Shown here: positions 53,981-62,722 of the stretch, in pieces | Layout of the letters: every line of letters starts with the position of its first letter | How positions within the stretch are numbered: the stretch's first letter is position 1 | Assembly: GCF_022348085.1 (NCBI RefSeq) | Contig: NZ_JAKRFN010000017.1 | Location: forward strand, 1-64,000 | Length of the DNA stretch: 64,000 nt | From: Mycobacterium sp. PSTR-4-N | Lineage (GTDB): Bacteria; Actinomycetota; Actinomycetes; Mycobacteriales; Mycobacteriaceae | Reading direction: 5' to 3' | Position numbers and translations under genes: made by a program | The notes under the pieces: generated by a model | The model's database searches: none | Seen by the model: the letters and a program-made list of their open reading frames with translations, nothing else | What the model was told of the DNA's origin: nothing

Positions 53981-55381
53981 TCACGCGACCTGGTTGTCGG
54001 GTGGTGCGGGTCCGCCGGGGCCGTCTCCGTCGGGTGGTCGGAGGAGTCGTTCGGGGGTGTGGTGGGTGTTGATTCGGGTTTGGCCGGTGTCGAGGTTTGG
54101 GGGTGGGGTCCATTCGACTTCGTGGCGGGGGCTCATCGAGGTGCTCCAGCCGCCCGGCCCGACGGAGCGGTTGTCGGGTGGGCAGGCCAGGCCGAGGTCG
54201 TCGATGTTGGTGAGCCCGCCGTCGGCCCAGTCCTGGGTGACGTGGTGGACCTGGCAGCCGTACGCGCCGACGGCGCAGCCGGGCTTGGTGCAGCCTCCGT
54301 CGCGGGCGATCAGCATGACCCGCTGCGCCGCCGAGGCCACCCTGCGGGTGCGGAACAGGTCCAGGGCGGCGCCGGTGGCCCGGTCGAAGATCGCGAGGTA
54401 GTGGCTGGAGTGCGCCCCCATCCGGATTACGTCTTTGATGGGCAGCCGGGTGCCGCCTCCCGTCATCCCGATTCCGGCGCGCGATTCCAGGTCCTGCAGG
54501 GTGGTCCGCACGATCACCGTCACCGGCAACCCATTCAGCTGACCCAACTCACCGCTCATCAACGCGATCCGCCCGACTGCGACCAGCGCGTCGTGCTGGC
54601 GTTGGGCCAGGCTGCGGTGATCACTGTCGATCTGGGCCTGCGTTGGAGTGCCGGACGTGCACGGCTCGTCGTCGTCGGGGTTACACATCCCCGGGGCGGC
54701 GTATTTCGCGAAGATCGCCTCCCATATCGCCGCCGCTTCTGGGGTCAGATCCGCCCGCCACGGCGTCATCCCATCGCGCCCCTGCTGCCCCTTACTCACG
54801 GAACGTTTGCGGGTGCGTTCAGTGTCGTCGGGTTCGGGTCCGTCCTGATCCAATAAAAAGAGTTCCAGTTCGGCGGCGTCGTGGGTGGCTTTCGGGCCGG
54901 CACCGGCGGCGATACGCACGACATCGGCTTCGAACTGCTCCCGAGTTGTCACGTCGACGAAGCCGGGCAGCTTGTCGACAACCTTGCGGATCACCTCGAC
55001 ATGCTCCGGGGTGATCCGCCCCTCGGCCTGCGCCGTCGCGGCCGCCGGCAACGCCGGGGGTAACGGTGTCCCGGTGATCGACTGGCGTGGGGCGAGCAGC
55101 GCGGCTTCGGTCAGGCGACGGTGCGCTTCGGAGCCGCTGATCCGGTAGCGGATCGCCAGCACGTCGCGCCAGTTTTTGGCGCCCATCTTCTGTGGGGTGG
55201 TCTCGACCTGCAGCCGCGCCAGGGCGCGATGCCCGGCGGCGGGCAGCCGGCAGGACGCGGATTGCAGCTCATCGAGCAGCTCCACGACCTCGGCGGCGGT
55301 GGACAGGTCCAGATCGGCGGCGAGCACGGCATCGACACCGGCCCGTAACTGCGCCACCGCCTCCGCCACACCCACCGACAT
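53981..55381 (-). CDS. DUF222/HNH endonuclease, 13E12 repeat family
   Basis: 466 residues. The N-terminal DUF222 (AEAVAQLRAGVDAVLAADLDLS, LDELQSASCRLPAAGHRALARLQ) is followed by a C-terminal HNH motif: CTKPGCAVGAYGCQVHHVTQDWADGG, TNIDDLGLACPPDNRSV. This is the 13E12 family, multicopy in mycobacteria and reported in the LexA regulon. ATG 55381 is six bases after a TATGTT -10 hexamer, so a leaderless mRNA is likely; a LexA-like box overlaps that promoter. Probable DNase, possibly mobile in origin. Confidence 0.88.
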   Translation of the reverse strand: MSVGVAEAVAQLRAGVDAVLAADLDLSTAAEVVELLDELQSASCRLPAAGHRALARLQVETTPQKMGAKNWRDVLAIRYRISGSEAHRRLTEAALLAPRQSITGTPLPPALPAAATAQAEGRITPEHVEVIRKVVDKLPGFVDVTTREQFEADVVRIAAGAGPKATHDAAELELFLLDQDGPEPDDTERTRKRSVSKGQQGRDGMTPWRADLTPEAAAIWEAIFAKYAAPGMCNPDDDEPCTSGTPTQAQIDSDHRSLAQRQHDALVAVGRIALMSGELGQLNGLPVTVIVRTTLQDLESRAGIGMTGGGTRLPIKDVIRMGAHSSHYLAIFDRATGAALDLFRTRRVASAAQRVMLIARDGGCTKPGCAVGAYGCQVHHVTQDWADGGLTNIDDLGLACPPDNRSVGPGGWSTSMSPRHEVEWTPPPNLDTGQTRINTHHTPERLLRPPDGDGPGGPAPPDNQVA

Positions 55382-55384
55382 ACT

Positions 55385-55400
55385 TCGAACATACATTCGA
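55385..55400. promoter_or_regulatory. LexA (SOS) box-like site at the 13E12 promoter
   Basis: TCGAACATACATTCGA matches the mycobacterial SOS box TCGAAC-N4-GTTCGA with one mismatch (A for G). It covers the TATGTT hexamer (minus strand, 55393-55388) and ends four bases from the start codon, so bound LexA would block transcription. Confidence 0.65.
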
Positions 55401-55611
55401 CCACCGACAAGCTCGGCTCACCGTCAGTGTGATGCCTCAGGACATCAATGACCTGCGGGAAATCCCGTGCTCGAGGCAGAACGTCGAGACTGCTCCCCGA
55501 ACCCCATCATCGGGCCACTGAGAAATGGCTAGCCGGACACGAGGATCTATAGGTTCATTGACAGCCACCCCGGCGGCCCCGGCGCAGAAGTGTCACCACC
55601 AAGACCACCCG

Positions 55612-55656
55612 AACCGTCACCGATGTCCTGATACAGAACCGTCACCGATGTCCTGA
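55612..55656 (+). repeat. Two 20-bp direct repeats, possible insertion-sequence end remnant
   Basis: AACCGTCACCGATGTCCTGA occurs at 55612-55631 and 55637-55656, followed by GAGATGACATC. Strings like this occur at ends of IS481-type elements in actinobacteria, from memory. No transposase remains between here and the 13E12 gene; the 55401-55611 stretch holds nothing else recognised. Confidence 0.45.
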
Positions 55657-55676
55657 GAGATGACATCAGCCCACCG

Positions 55677-56495
55677 TCAGCTGTCTCGGGTGGAACCCCG
55701 GTCCATCTGGTCGAGCACCACGGTGGCCCGGAACCCGCACAGCACCAGGATGTGCAAGATGTACAGCCACAGCGCCAGCGCAGTCACCGCGCCCACTATG
55801 GGCAGTCCGCCGAACGGCGCCGACCACGGGATCGGGATGGCGAGGAACAACAGGAAGCCCTGCAGGAAACCCGACAGAATCGACCCGGTGCTGAACGCGC
55901 CGATGGCCAGTGCGCGCCAGCCGATGCGGCCGGGCCCGATGAGCCCGAAGACCCCGAGCAGCGCCGTCGACACCGTCACCCACACGATGTGGAAGGCCAC
56001 GACCACTCCCCACACCAGCGACCACCCGCCCGCTGTGTACAGAGGAGCGACGTAGGACGCGGAGAGCAACACGGCCAGCACCAGGAATGGGGCCACCGCC
56101 GCCACACCCAGCAGTCCGGCCCGGCCGCGCCACCCCGTCAGCGAGTCCGGCTCCGCCGACATCTGGACGAATGCCCGGCGCAGACCCTCCCCGTACAAAC
56201 TCGCCGGGAACAGCACGACCAGCGCCTGCACCCACGACATCCCCAGCGCCACCCGGGTCAGGGTGTGCAGCGCCTCCGGAGTGCCGTGGCCGCTGGGCAA
56301 CCCGTCGATCGCCGCGGTCATGGCCGCGGTGACCGTGTCGTGGCCCGCCAGCGCCCCGACGGCCCACAACGCCGCGAGTGCCAGTGGCACCAACCCGATG
56401 ACCCCGAAATAGGTGGCCCCGGCCGCCCACAACGCGAGATCGCTGCCCGGGAACGTCGTCCGGACACCGGAAGCGAACTGCCCCAATCGACTCAC
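55677..56495 (-). CDS. YihY/ribonuclease BN-like inner membrane protein
   Basis: 272 residues with six membrane helices in the YihY pattern: DLALWAAGATYFGVIGLVPLALAAL, SWVQALVVLFPASLYGEGLRRAF, GWRALAIGAFSTGSILSGFLQGFL, and LALWLYILHILVLCGFRAT. Despite the ribonuclease BN label the family is a membrane protein of unknown role. GTG 56495 follows AAGGA; ATG 56600 is a longer open frame without support. Divergent from the CDP-alcohol phosphatidyltransferase, 45 bp apart. Confidence 0.82.
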   Translation of the reverse strand: MSRLGQFASGVRTTFPGSDLALWAAGATYFGVIGLVPLALAALWAVGALAGHDTVTAAMTAAIDGLPSGHGTPEALHTLTRVALGMSWVQALVVLFPASLYGEGLRRAFVQMSAEPDSLTGWRGRAGLLGVAAVAPFLVLAVLLSASYVAPLYTAGGWSLVWGVVVAFHIVWVTVSTALLGVFGLIGPGRIGWRALAIGAFSTGSILSGFLQGFLLFLAIPIPWSAPFGGLPIVGAVTALALWLYILHILVLCGFRATVVLDQMDRGSTRDS

Positions 56496-56540
56496 GGCAT
56501 GTCCTTCACTCGTCGCGAGCCGCGCTGGCAGGCTGAGACC

Positions 56541-57230
56541 ATGGTCCCTGACATACCCGCCGGATCGGGCGGCGACGATGCGGGGTGGTCGCACCTGCAC
56601 GGCGGCGTGAAGCCGTCCCCGGTGGTGCGTGGCTGGTTGCGCATCATGCGGGCGCTCTCCGCCGGACCTGTCTCACGGATTCCGCCCGACGTCCTGTCGC
56701 TGGCCGGCGTGCTCGCCCTTGCCGCTGCCTGGGGTGCCGTCGTCGGTCCGGGTTGGCCGGCGCTGGTCGTCCCCCTGGTGTTGCTCGCCGGGGTGCTGGA
56801 CGGGCTCGACGGCGCGGTGGCCCTGGGCACCGGGCGGGCCCGCCCGCTGGGGGCGCTGGTCGACTCCGTCGCAGACCGCATCGGCGACCTGCTGCTGGGT
56901 GCGGTGCTGTATGCACTGGGCGCTTCGCTGGGTTGGGTGCTCGCTGCGGTGACGTCGGTGCTGCTGCTCGAATACGTGCGGGCGCGCGCGCAGGCGGTCG
57001 GGATGCCCGGCGTCGGGGCGGTCACCGTGGCCGAGCGTCCGACGCGCCTCATCGTGGTCGCGCTGGCGGCGGGTGCGGTGGCGGTGCTCCCCGGCGGGGC
57101 GCCAGGCCTGGGGTGGCAGTGGGCCGATCTGTTCACCATCGTGTGGACCGCAGTCGGCGTGGTCGGAATGCTGCAGCTGCTCAACGGAATCCGCCGGTCG
57201 ATGCCCGCGTCGTTCCCGCCGGACCGATGA
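56541..57230 (+). CDS. CDP-alcohol phosphatidyltransferase family protein
   Basis: 229 residues with about five membrane helices. The family motif is D-x2-DG-x2-AR-x8-G-x3-D-x3-D; here it reads DGLDGAVAL, GTGRARPLG, ALVDSVAD, so all acidic residues are kept but the Arg of AR is Leu. It would move a phosphatidyl or similar group from CDP-diacylglycerol to an alcohol; product unknown. ATG 56541. It runs 50 bp into the convergent carotenoid gene. Confidence 0.82.
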   Translation: MVPDIPAGSGGDDAGWSHLHGGVKPSPVVRGWLRIMRALSAGPVSRIPPDVLSLAGVLALAAAWGAVVGPGWPALVVPLVLLAGVLDGLDGAVALGTGRARPLGALVDSVADRIGDLLLGAVLYALGASLGWVLAAVTSVLLLEYVRARAQAVGMPGVGAVTVAERPTRLIVVALAAGAVAVLPGGAPGLGWQWADLFTIVWTAVGVVGMLQLLNGIRRSMPASFPPDR

Positions 57231-58680
57231 GACCCGCGACGATCTCGGCCGACATCAGCACCAGCGGGATGCCGCCGCCCGGGTGAGCCGACCCCCCGAC
57301 CAGGAACAAACCAGGGATCGGGCTGCGGTTGGCGGGTCGACGCAGCGCGGCCCGCGGACCGTGTGATGCGGTGCCGTAGATCGCGCCGCCGGGAGCGCCC
57401 GTGCGGCGTTCCAGCTCGGCCGGCGTGATGACCTCGGTGAACTGCAACCGCGGCCGGACATCGACACCGCGCTCGGCCAGGACGTCCAGGATGTGCGCGG
57501 AATAGGTGTCCGCGAGTCCCTCGGCGTCCCAGTCCATGCCGCCGCCCGCCGGATCGTGCGCCGGCGCATTGACCAGAACGAACCAGCCCTCGGTGGCGTC
57601 GTTCGGGCGCAGCGTCGGGTCGTCAGGGGCGTGCAGATAGACCGTCGGATCCGCGACCGGGCGCGGGCGACGGCCGAAGATCGCGTCGAACTCGGCGTCG
57701 TAGTCGCTGGGAAAAAGGATGCGGTGCGCTGCGCCCGGCTCCCGGCCGGACAAACCGAGCATCATCACGAAACCGGCCATCGAGCGGGGCGTCCGGCGCA
57801 ACCGTCGGGCGAGCCGGGCCGGCGCGGGTGCGAGTCGGCCGTACAGCTCGCTCGCGTCGGCGTCGCTGACCACCACGTCGGCGGGCACCGTGGTACCGGC
57901 GCAGCGCACTCCGTACACCCGCCCACCCCCGGTGACCACCTCGTCCACCCGAGAGTCGGTCCGGATCTCGACGCCGAGCTCGGCGCAGCGCCGGGCCACC
58001 GTGTCGACGATCCGCCGCAGACCGCCGGCGACGTACCAGGCGCCGAACTCCTGCTCCACGAACGAGGTGACCGCCAGCACCGACGGGGTGCGCCGGGGAT
58101 CGGAGCCGGAGTAGGTCGCATAGCGGTTCAGCCACATCCGCAGCCGAGGGTCGGCGAACGTGGCGCGACCCAGGCCGTCGATGGTGCGCCAGGGCGCGAC
58201 CGCCCTCAGATCGGCCGGGCGCGCGCTCATCCGCGCCAGGGCCGGTAGTGAAATCGGTTGTCGGAGAACAGGTTCGCCCACCAGATCCCACAGCCGTCGA
58301 GCTCGTTCGTGCAGACGCCGCCAGGACTGCCCCGCTTCCCGGCCCAACACGTCGTCGATCGCGGCTCCCACCGCATTCCGGTCGTGAGGCAGCGTCAGCT
58401 CGGTGCCGTCAGCGAATCGGTAGGCGCACGCCGGGTCGACGCGCTCGATGCGCAGGTCCGACGGACCACCGGTGGCGGCGAACAGCTCGGTGAGCAGATC
58501 CGGCATCGTCAGCAGAGACGGCCCGGTGTCGAAGGTGAAACCGTCGCGGTGAACGACCCCCAGCTTGCCGCCGACCGTCGGCGCGGCCTCGCACACCGTC
58601 ACCTGATGGCCGAGTGCGGCCAGCCGCGCAGCAGCGGCCAATCCGCCCAAGCCGGCACCGATCACCACGACGCGGCTCAC
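57181..58680 (-). CDS. CrtI/CrtN-type carotenoid oxidoreductase (phytoene desaturase family)
   Basis: 499 residues. VVVIGAGLGGLAAAARLAALGHQVTVCEAAPTVGGKLG is the FAD loop; FTFDTGPSLLTMPDLL follows, and the C-terminal GGSAHPGGGIPLVLMSAEI is the bacterial carotenoid desaturase signature. Members either desaturate phytoene to lycopene or oxidise carotene ends (CrtD, CruO). Because it is joined to a glycosyltransferase and CruF-type hydratase, either role is open. GTG 58680 overlaps the glycosyltransferase stop (GTGA). Confidence 0.85.
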   Translation of the reverse strand: MSRVVVIGAGLGGLAAAARLAALGHQVTVCEAAPTVGGKLGVVHRDGFTFDTGPSLLTMPDLLTELFAATGGPSDLRIERVDPACAYRFADGTELTLPHDRNAVGAAIDDVLGREAGQSWRRLHERARRLWDLVGEPVLRQPISLPALARMSARPADLRAVAPWRTIDGLGRATFADPRLRMWLNRYATYSGSDPRRTPSVLAVTSFVEQEFGAWYVAGGLRRIVDTVARRCAELGVEIRTDSRVDEVVTGGGRVYGVRCAGTTVPADVVVSDADASELYGRLAPAPARLARRLRRTPRSMAGFVMMLGLSGREPGAAHRILFPSDYDAEFDAIFGRRPRPVADPTVYLHAPDDPTLRPNDATEGWFVLVNAPAHDPAGGGMDWDAEGLADTYSAHILDVLAERGVDVRPRLQFTEVITPAELERRTGAPGGAIYGTASHGPRAALRRPANRSPIPGLFLVGGSAHPGGGIPLVLMSAEIVAGLIGPAGTTRASTGGFR

Positions 58681-59810
58681 AGGGCCCGGCCCTTCCACTG
58701 CAGGGTCCCGCGCCGACGACCCACCCACGACGAGGCCAGCAATCCCAGCAACGCCAGCACGGAGACCGGGTGGCCGGCGGCGTCGAACAGGTCCCCCGCG
58801 CCGCCGCGGCCGGACCATCGGCGTGCCGGCAGCCGCCCGATGACGGCGGCGGCGTAGCCCAGCGCTCCGACCCGGGAGCCGGCGAGCGCCGCGGCAGGCG
58901 GCACGACGTACACCAGGCACAAGACGGCTCCCACGGCCGCTGCGCCGGCGGCGGATCCGAACGCCGCCCACAGCGACTTGCGGTAGCCCGCGCTGAGTTC
59001 GCGGCCCGTGGCGTACATCCGGCAGGTGGCGACGCCGGAACCGTCGGCGACGCCGGTGCGGCCCCCGCTGATCCGCACCGCCCGCGCCAGCCCTATGTCG
59101 TCGAGCACGGCGTCGGCCACCGCAGCCCAACCGCCCGCGCGGGCCAGCGCGTCGGCGCGTACCGCGAGGAACTGCCCGTTGGCCACGGCCAGAGACGGTC
59201 GTCGCGACCTCTCGGCGATCCGCAGCGGCACCGTCGTCAGCCACGACCACGCCAGCAGCGGCTGCACCAGGCGCCCCAGCGCCCCCGCGGTCACCTGCCG
59301 CGGCCACACGCTCACCAGGTGGGGGGCATCCGCTTTCTCGAGCATCATCGCCGCACCCGCGACGGCGGTCGGCGCGAGCACCACATCGGCGTCGACGAAG
59401 ACCAGGATCTCACCGCGCGCCGCCGCCGCCAGCTGCGCGCACGCATGCGGCTTGCCCAGCCACCCGGGCGGCGGCGGCGATCCCGTCAGGACCTCGAGCC
59501 GGGGATCATCACCGGCGGCGCACCGAACGACGTCGGCGGTACCGTCGGTGGATCCGTCGTCGAGCACCAGGATTTCGGCGTCCGGCAGCGCCTTCTGCGC
59601 GAGCACCGAACGAATCGTCGGAGCGATCCGATGCGCCTCGTCGCGGGCCGGGATCAGCACCGACACCGCCGCCACCGCGGGATTCGGGTGCTCCTCCGGC
59701 CGACGCAGCACGCGCAGATTGACCAGCTCGAGCATCGTGCCGAGGACGGCGAGCGCCGATCCGACCGCCGTCGCGGCGCGTAGGATTTCGGCAAGGCGCG
59801 CATCGGGCAC
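58677..59810 (-). CDS. GT2 glycosyltransferase, carotenoid-associated (CrtQ/CruC-like)
   Basis: 377 residues. The GT2 nucleotide-sugar fold reads VSVLIPARDEAHRIAPTIRSVL, ILVLDDGSTDGTADVV, LVFVDADVVLAPTAV (DxD-type metal site), then C-terminal membrane helices (AVGAVLCLVYVVPPAAALAG). CrtQ and CruC add glucose to carotenoid hydroxyls; this enzyme would do so to the 1'-OH made by the CruF-type hydratase encoded divergently. GTG 59810 is used; TTG 59816 is possible. First gene of the leftward pair. Confidence 0.83.
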   Translation of the reverse strand: MPDARLAEILRAATAVGSALAVLGTMLELVNLRVLRRPEEHPNPAVAAVSVLIPARDEAHRIAPTIRSVLAQKALPDAEILVLDDGSTDGTADVVRCAAGDDPRLEVLTGSPPPPGWLGKPHACAQLAAAARGEILVFVDADVVLAPTAVAGAAMMLEKADAPHLVSVWPRQVTAGALGRLVQPLLAWSWLTTVPLRIAERSRRPSLAVANGQFLAVRADALARAGGWAAVADAVLDDIGLARAVRISGGRTGVADGSGVATCRMYATGRELSAGYRKSLWAAFGSAAGAAAVGAVLCLVYVVPPAAALAGSRVGALGYAAAVIGRLPARRWSGRGGAGDLFDAAGHPVSVLALLGLLASSWVGRRRGTLQWKGRAL

Positions 59811-59898
59811 CTGCAAACTCTACGCAGTTCGGCGATGGCGCCGCGCCGGCGGCAGGCGCCGCACGGCCAGAAAGACTCTCGAGGCGGAGGTTCGGCGG

Positions 59899-60723
59899 GT
59901 GGCGGTTGCGGTGCCCAGCGCCCACACTGCGCCCCTGCGCTGGCGGCCCGCGGTCTGGGCCCTGGTCGTCTCGGCAGTCGTCGTGCAGATCGTCTACCCG
60001 TTGATGCCCGAGGTGTGGCGCACCCCGGTGACGGTGTGCAGCGTCGCGATCTTCTTCCTCGCCTCGCTGGCCGACGTCGGGCGGGTGCACGGGGTGCGCG
60101 GGGCGCTGATCCTGGCAGCCGTCGCCGGCGGCGGCGGTCTGCTCGCCGAGGCGGTCGGCGTCGCGACGGGGATTCCGTTCGGGCGCTACGCCTACACCGG
60201 CACGCTGGGCCCCGAGGTGCTCGGCGTTCCGGTGATCGTGCCGATGGCCTGGGTGATGATGGCCTGGCCGGCGCTGGTGGTCGGACGCAGCCTCGCCCGG
60301 CGCGGGCCGGCCGTCGTCGCCGTGTCCGCGTACGCGTTGACGGCCTGGGACGTGTTCCTCGACCCACAGATGGTCGCAGCCGGGCACTGGCGGTGGTTCG
60401 ACGCCACCCACACCCTGCCTCTGATCCCCGGGATCCCGCTGACGAACTACGGCGGCTGGCTGCTCGTGTCGACCGCGATGATGGTGGCGCTGCACCTGCT
60501 GCTGCCCTCGCGCGGCACGTTGTCGTTCTCGAAACCCGCAGCGGCGCTGTATCTGTGGGTCTACTTCTCCTCGGTGCTGGCCCACGCCGTGTTCTTCGGC
60601 CTGCCCGGCTCGGCGATCACCGGCGGGGTGCTGATGGGGGTGGTCGCGCTGCCGTTCGCCGCCCGCGTGTTCGCCCAAGCCCGCGCCGACCGATCGACGA
60701 CAAGGAGTCGCCCCGATGAGTGA
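59899..60723 (+). CDS. cruF: CruF-type carotenoid 1',2'-hydratase
   Basis: 274 residues with about seven or eight membrane helices (DUF422). GVATGIPFGRYAYT, WVMMAWPALVV, YALTAWDVFLDPQMVAAGHWRW and GIPLTNYGGWLLVS are the hallmarks of CruF/bisanhydrobacterioruberin hydratases, which add water to a psi-end. GTG 59899 follows GGAGG; long open frame upstream is antisense to the glycosyltransferase. Overlaps the next gene by 8 bp (ATGAGTGA). Confidence 0.85.
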   Translation: MAVAVPSAHTAPLRWRPAVWALVVSAVVVQIVYPLMPEVWRTPVTVCSVAIFFLASLADVGRVHGVRGALILAAVAGGGGLLAEAVGVATGIPFGRYAYTGTLGPEVLGVPVIVPMAWVMMAWPALVVGRSLARRGPAVVAVSAYALTAWDVFLDPQMVAAGHWRWFDATHTLPLIPGIPLTNYGGWLLVSTAMMVALHLLLPSRGTLSFSKPAAALYLWVYFSSVLAHAVFFGLPGSAITGGVLMGVVALPFAARVFAQARADRSTTRSRPDE

Positions 60724-62275
60724 TGTCATGACCAGTCGTGCCGCGCCGCTGCGCATGCGGCCGCGGCGCCTGGTGGTGCCGGATCCGTTGCTGCCCCAGC
60801 AGGTACCCGCGGGCAGCGAGGCCGTCGTCGTCGGCGGCGGCATCGCCGGTGTCTCGGCTGCGGTGGTGCTCGCCGAACGCGGTGTCGCCGTGACGCTGCT
60901 CGAGGCGGCCGGCCACCTGGGCGGCAGGCTGGGAGCATGGCCGGAACGTCTGCCCGACGGTGCCGAGCAGATCATCGAGCACGGCTTCCACGCCTTCTTC
61001 CGGCACTACTACACCTGGCGGGCGATCCTGCGACGGGCCGATCCGATGCTCTCGTTTCTCGCGCCGGTGAAGAGCTACCCGGTGATCTCCGCCGAGTGGC
61101 CCGCCGAAGACCTCTCCGGACTGCCCGCCGCTCCCCCGTTGAATCTGCTGGCGCTGGCGTTGCGGTCCAAGAGCCTGACGCGCCGCGAACTCCTGCGCGC
61201 CGACGCCGACACCGGGCGGGCGCTGCTGGCCTACGACCGAGCAACCACCTACGCCGAGTTCGACGATGTGGACGCCGCGACGTTCCTCGACGGCTTCGGG
61301 ATGACCGCACGCAGCCGAAGCATGCTGTTCGAGGCCTTCGCCCGGTCGTTCTTCTGCAACCAGGGGCAACTCTCGGCCGCCGAACTGATCGCGATGTTCC
61401 ACTACTACTTCCTCGGCAACCCCGAGGGAATCGGCTTCGACGTCCCTTCCACCGACTATGCGACCGCGATCTGGGACCCCCTGCAGAGCCATCTGCAGCG
61501 CCATGGCGCCGAGGTCCAGATGAACACCGGGTGCGTATCCGTCGAGCCGAACGGCCACGGTTGGCGGGTCACGACGACGGCGGGGACCATCGACACCCGG
61601 CACGTGATCATGGCACTCGACCCCGGGGCACTCACCGACGTCGTGAGCCGCTCACCGAGCACCGCGCAGGTCGCCCCACTGTTGGCGCAGGCGTGCGAAA
61701 AACTCACGGTGGCACCGCCTTTCGCAGTCAGCCGGATCTGGTACGACCGTGACGTCGCCGCGGATCGGGCACCGTTCTGCGCGGTGAGCGGACAACCGAC
61801 ACTGGACTCGATCGCCGTGTACTCACGCCTCGAAGACCCGAGCATCGAGTGGGCGCGCGCCACGGGTGGGTCGATCGTGGAACTGCACTCCTACTCATGC
61901 CGTCTTCCCGACGCCGTGAGCGCTGCGACCGCACTGCGCAAGGAACTGGCGATCCTGTGGCCCGAGACCGCGGCGGCGCAGATCCTGCACACCCACGACC
62001 GGCTCGAAGCCACCGCGCCCGCCTTTCCGCCCGGTTCGGCCGGCACCCGGCCCACCGTGCGCACCGACGCGCGCGGGCTGCGCGTCGCCGGCGACTACGT
62101 CGACACCCCCTACCTGTCCGGGCTCATGGAACGCTCGGCCATGTCGGGCGTGCTGGCTGCCAACGACGTGCTCGCCGAACTCGGTGCGGCGGCCGAACCG
62201 ATCCTCGGCGTGCCCCAGCGGGGCCTGCTCGCCGGCGTGCCACAGATCGGTGCGAGGGCACGCGCGTCGAGCTGA
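60716..62275 (+). CDS. crtU: CrtU/CruE-type aromatic carotenoid synthase
   Basis: 519 residues. AVVVGGGIAGVSAAVVLAERG binds FAD; EHGFHAFFRHYYTWRAILRRADP, PVKSYPVISAEWP, FCNQGQLSAAELIAMFHYYFLGNPEG and ALDPGALTDVV are the subfamily markers. The enzyme desaturates and shifts a methyl group of a beta-ionone ring, making the phi-ring of chlorobactene or isorenieratene. ATG follows AAGGAG and overlaps the hydratase stop. It lacks the Rieske domain seen in cyanobacterial CruE. Known mycobacterial isorenieratene (leprotene) makers carry this gene. Confidence 0.85.
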   Translation: MSDVMTSRAAPLRMRPRRLVVPDPLLPQQVPAGSEAVVVGGGIAGVSAAVVLAERGVAVTLLEAAGHLGGRLGAWPERLPDGAEQIIEHGFHAFFRHYYTWRAILRRADPMLSFLAPVKSYPVISAEWPAEDLSGLPAAPPLNLLALALRSKSLTRRELLRADADTGRALLAYDRATTYAEFDDVDAATFLDGFGMTARSRSMLFEAFARSFFCNQGQLSAAELIAMFHYYFLGNPEGIGFDVPSTDYATAIWDPLQSHLQRHGAEVQMNTGCVSVEPNGHGWRVTTTAGTIDTRHVIMALDPGALTDVVSRSPSTAQVAPLLAQACEKLTVAPPFAVSRIWYDRDVAADRAPFCAVSGQPTLDSIAVYSRLEDPSIEWARATGGSIVELHSYSCRLPDAVSAATALRKELAILWPETAAAQILHTHDRLEATAPAFPPGSAGTRPTVRTDARGLRVAGDYVDTPYLSGLMERSAMSGVLAANDVLAELGAAAEPILGVPQRGLLAGVPQIGARARASS

Positions 62276-62282
62276 CCGTCGA

Positions 62283-62534
62283 TCAGCCCCCGAGTTCTGT
62301 GACCGCCGTGTCCAACGCGGCCGCCTGAGCCGCGAGCTCGCTGTCATCCAGTCGGGTTGTCCCACCGGTGCGTTCGAGGAGGTCCGCGCGGGAGATCACC
62401 TCGAGCGCGCCACGGTGGGCGTCGTCGCCGACCTCCGTGCCCGATACCACCTCGGCGTGGCCCCCGATCAGCACCAGTACCGCATCGGAGTCAGCCGCCA
62501 AGAGCTCGCGCACGTGTTCGCTCGTCACCGTCAT
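62283..62534 (-). CDS. Conserved small hypothetical protein (83 aa)
   Basis: 83 residues, acidic: TSEHVRELLAADSDAVLVLIGGHAEVVSGTEV, then HRGALEVISRADLLER and a helical C-terminus (SELAAQAAALDTAVTELGG). It has a regular alpha-beta pattern and good codon usage, so it is a likely gene, but no family is recognised. ATG 62534. Convergent with crtU; no partner in the neighbourhood. Confidence 0.6.
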   Translation of the reverse strand: MTVTSEHVRELLAADSDAVLVLIGGHAEVVSGTEVGDDAHRGALEVISRADLLERTGGTTRLDDSELAAQAAALDTAVTELGG

Positions 62535-62590
62535 GGCGCCCGGATGCCCGGACGAAGTGTGACGAAACCTTCACACCGGTAACGGCGATA

Positions 62591-62602
62591 CGTCACGTGA
62601 CG
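62591..62602. promoter_or_regulatory. Perfect 12-bp palindrome CGTCACGTGACG upstream of the mycolyltransferase
   Basis: The palindrome lies 120 bases upstream of the antigen-85-like start and 57 bases from the divergent small gene, in a 188-bp intergenic region. It contains the CACGTG core. No known mycobacterial regulator is assigned to it. Confidence 0.35.
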
Positions 62603-62722
62603 AACTAGTCCACGCGGGTGCGATGTGAAGCAACAGCATCGCCTCGGCTTGCATGCCGCCCGCGGACAGTTCCCAAGACGCGCGCCGCGAGGCGCGCGGT
62701 GGAGAGGACGGCACACACGATC

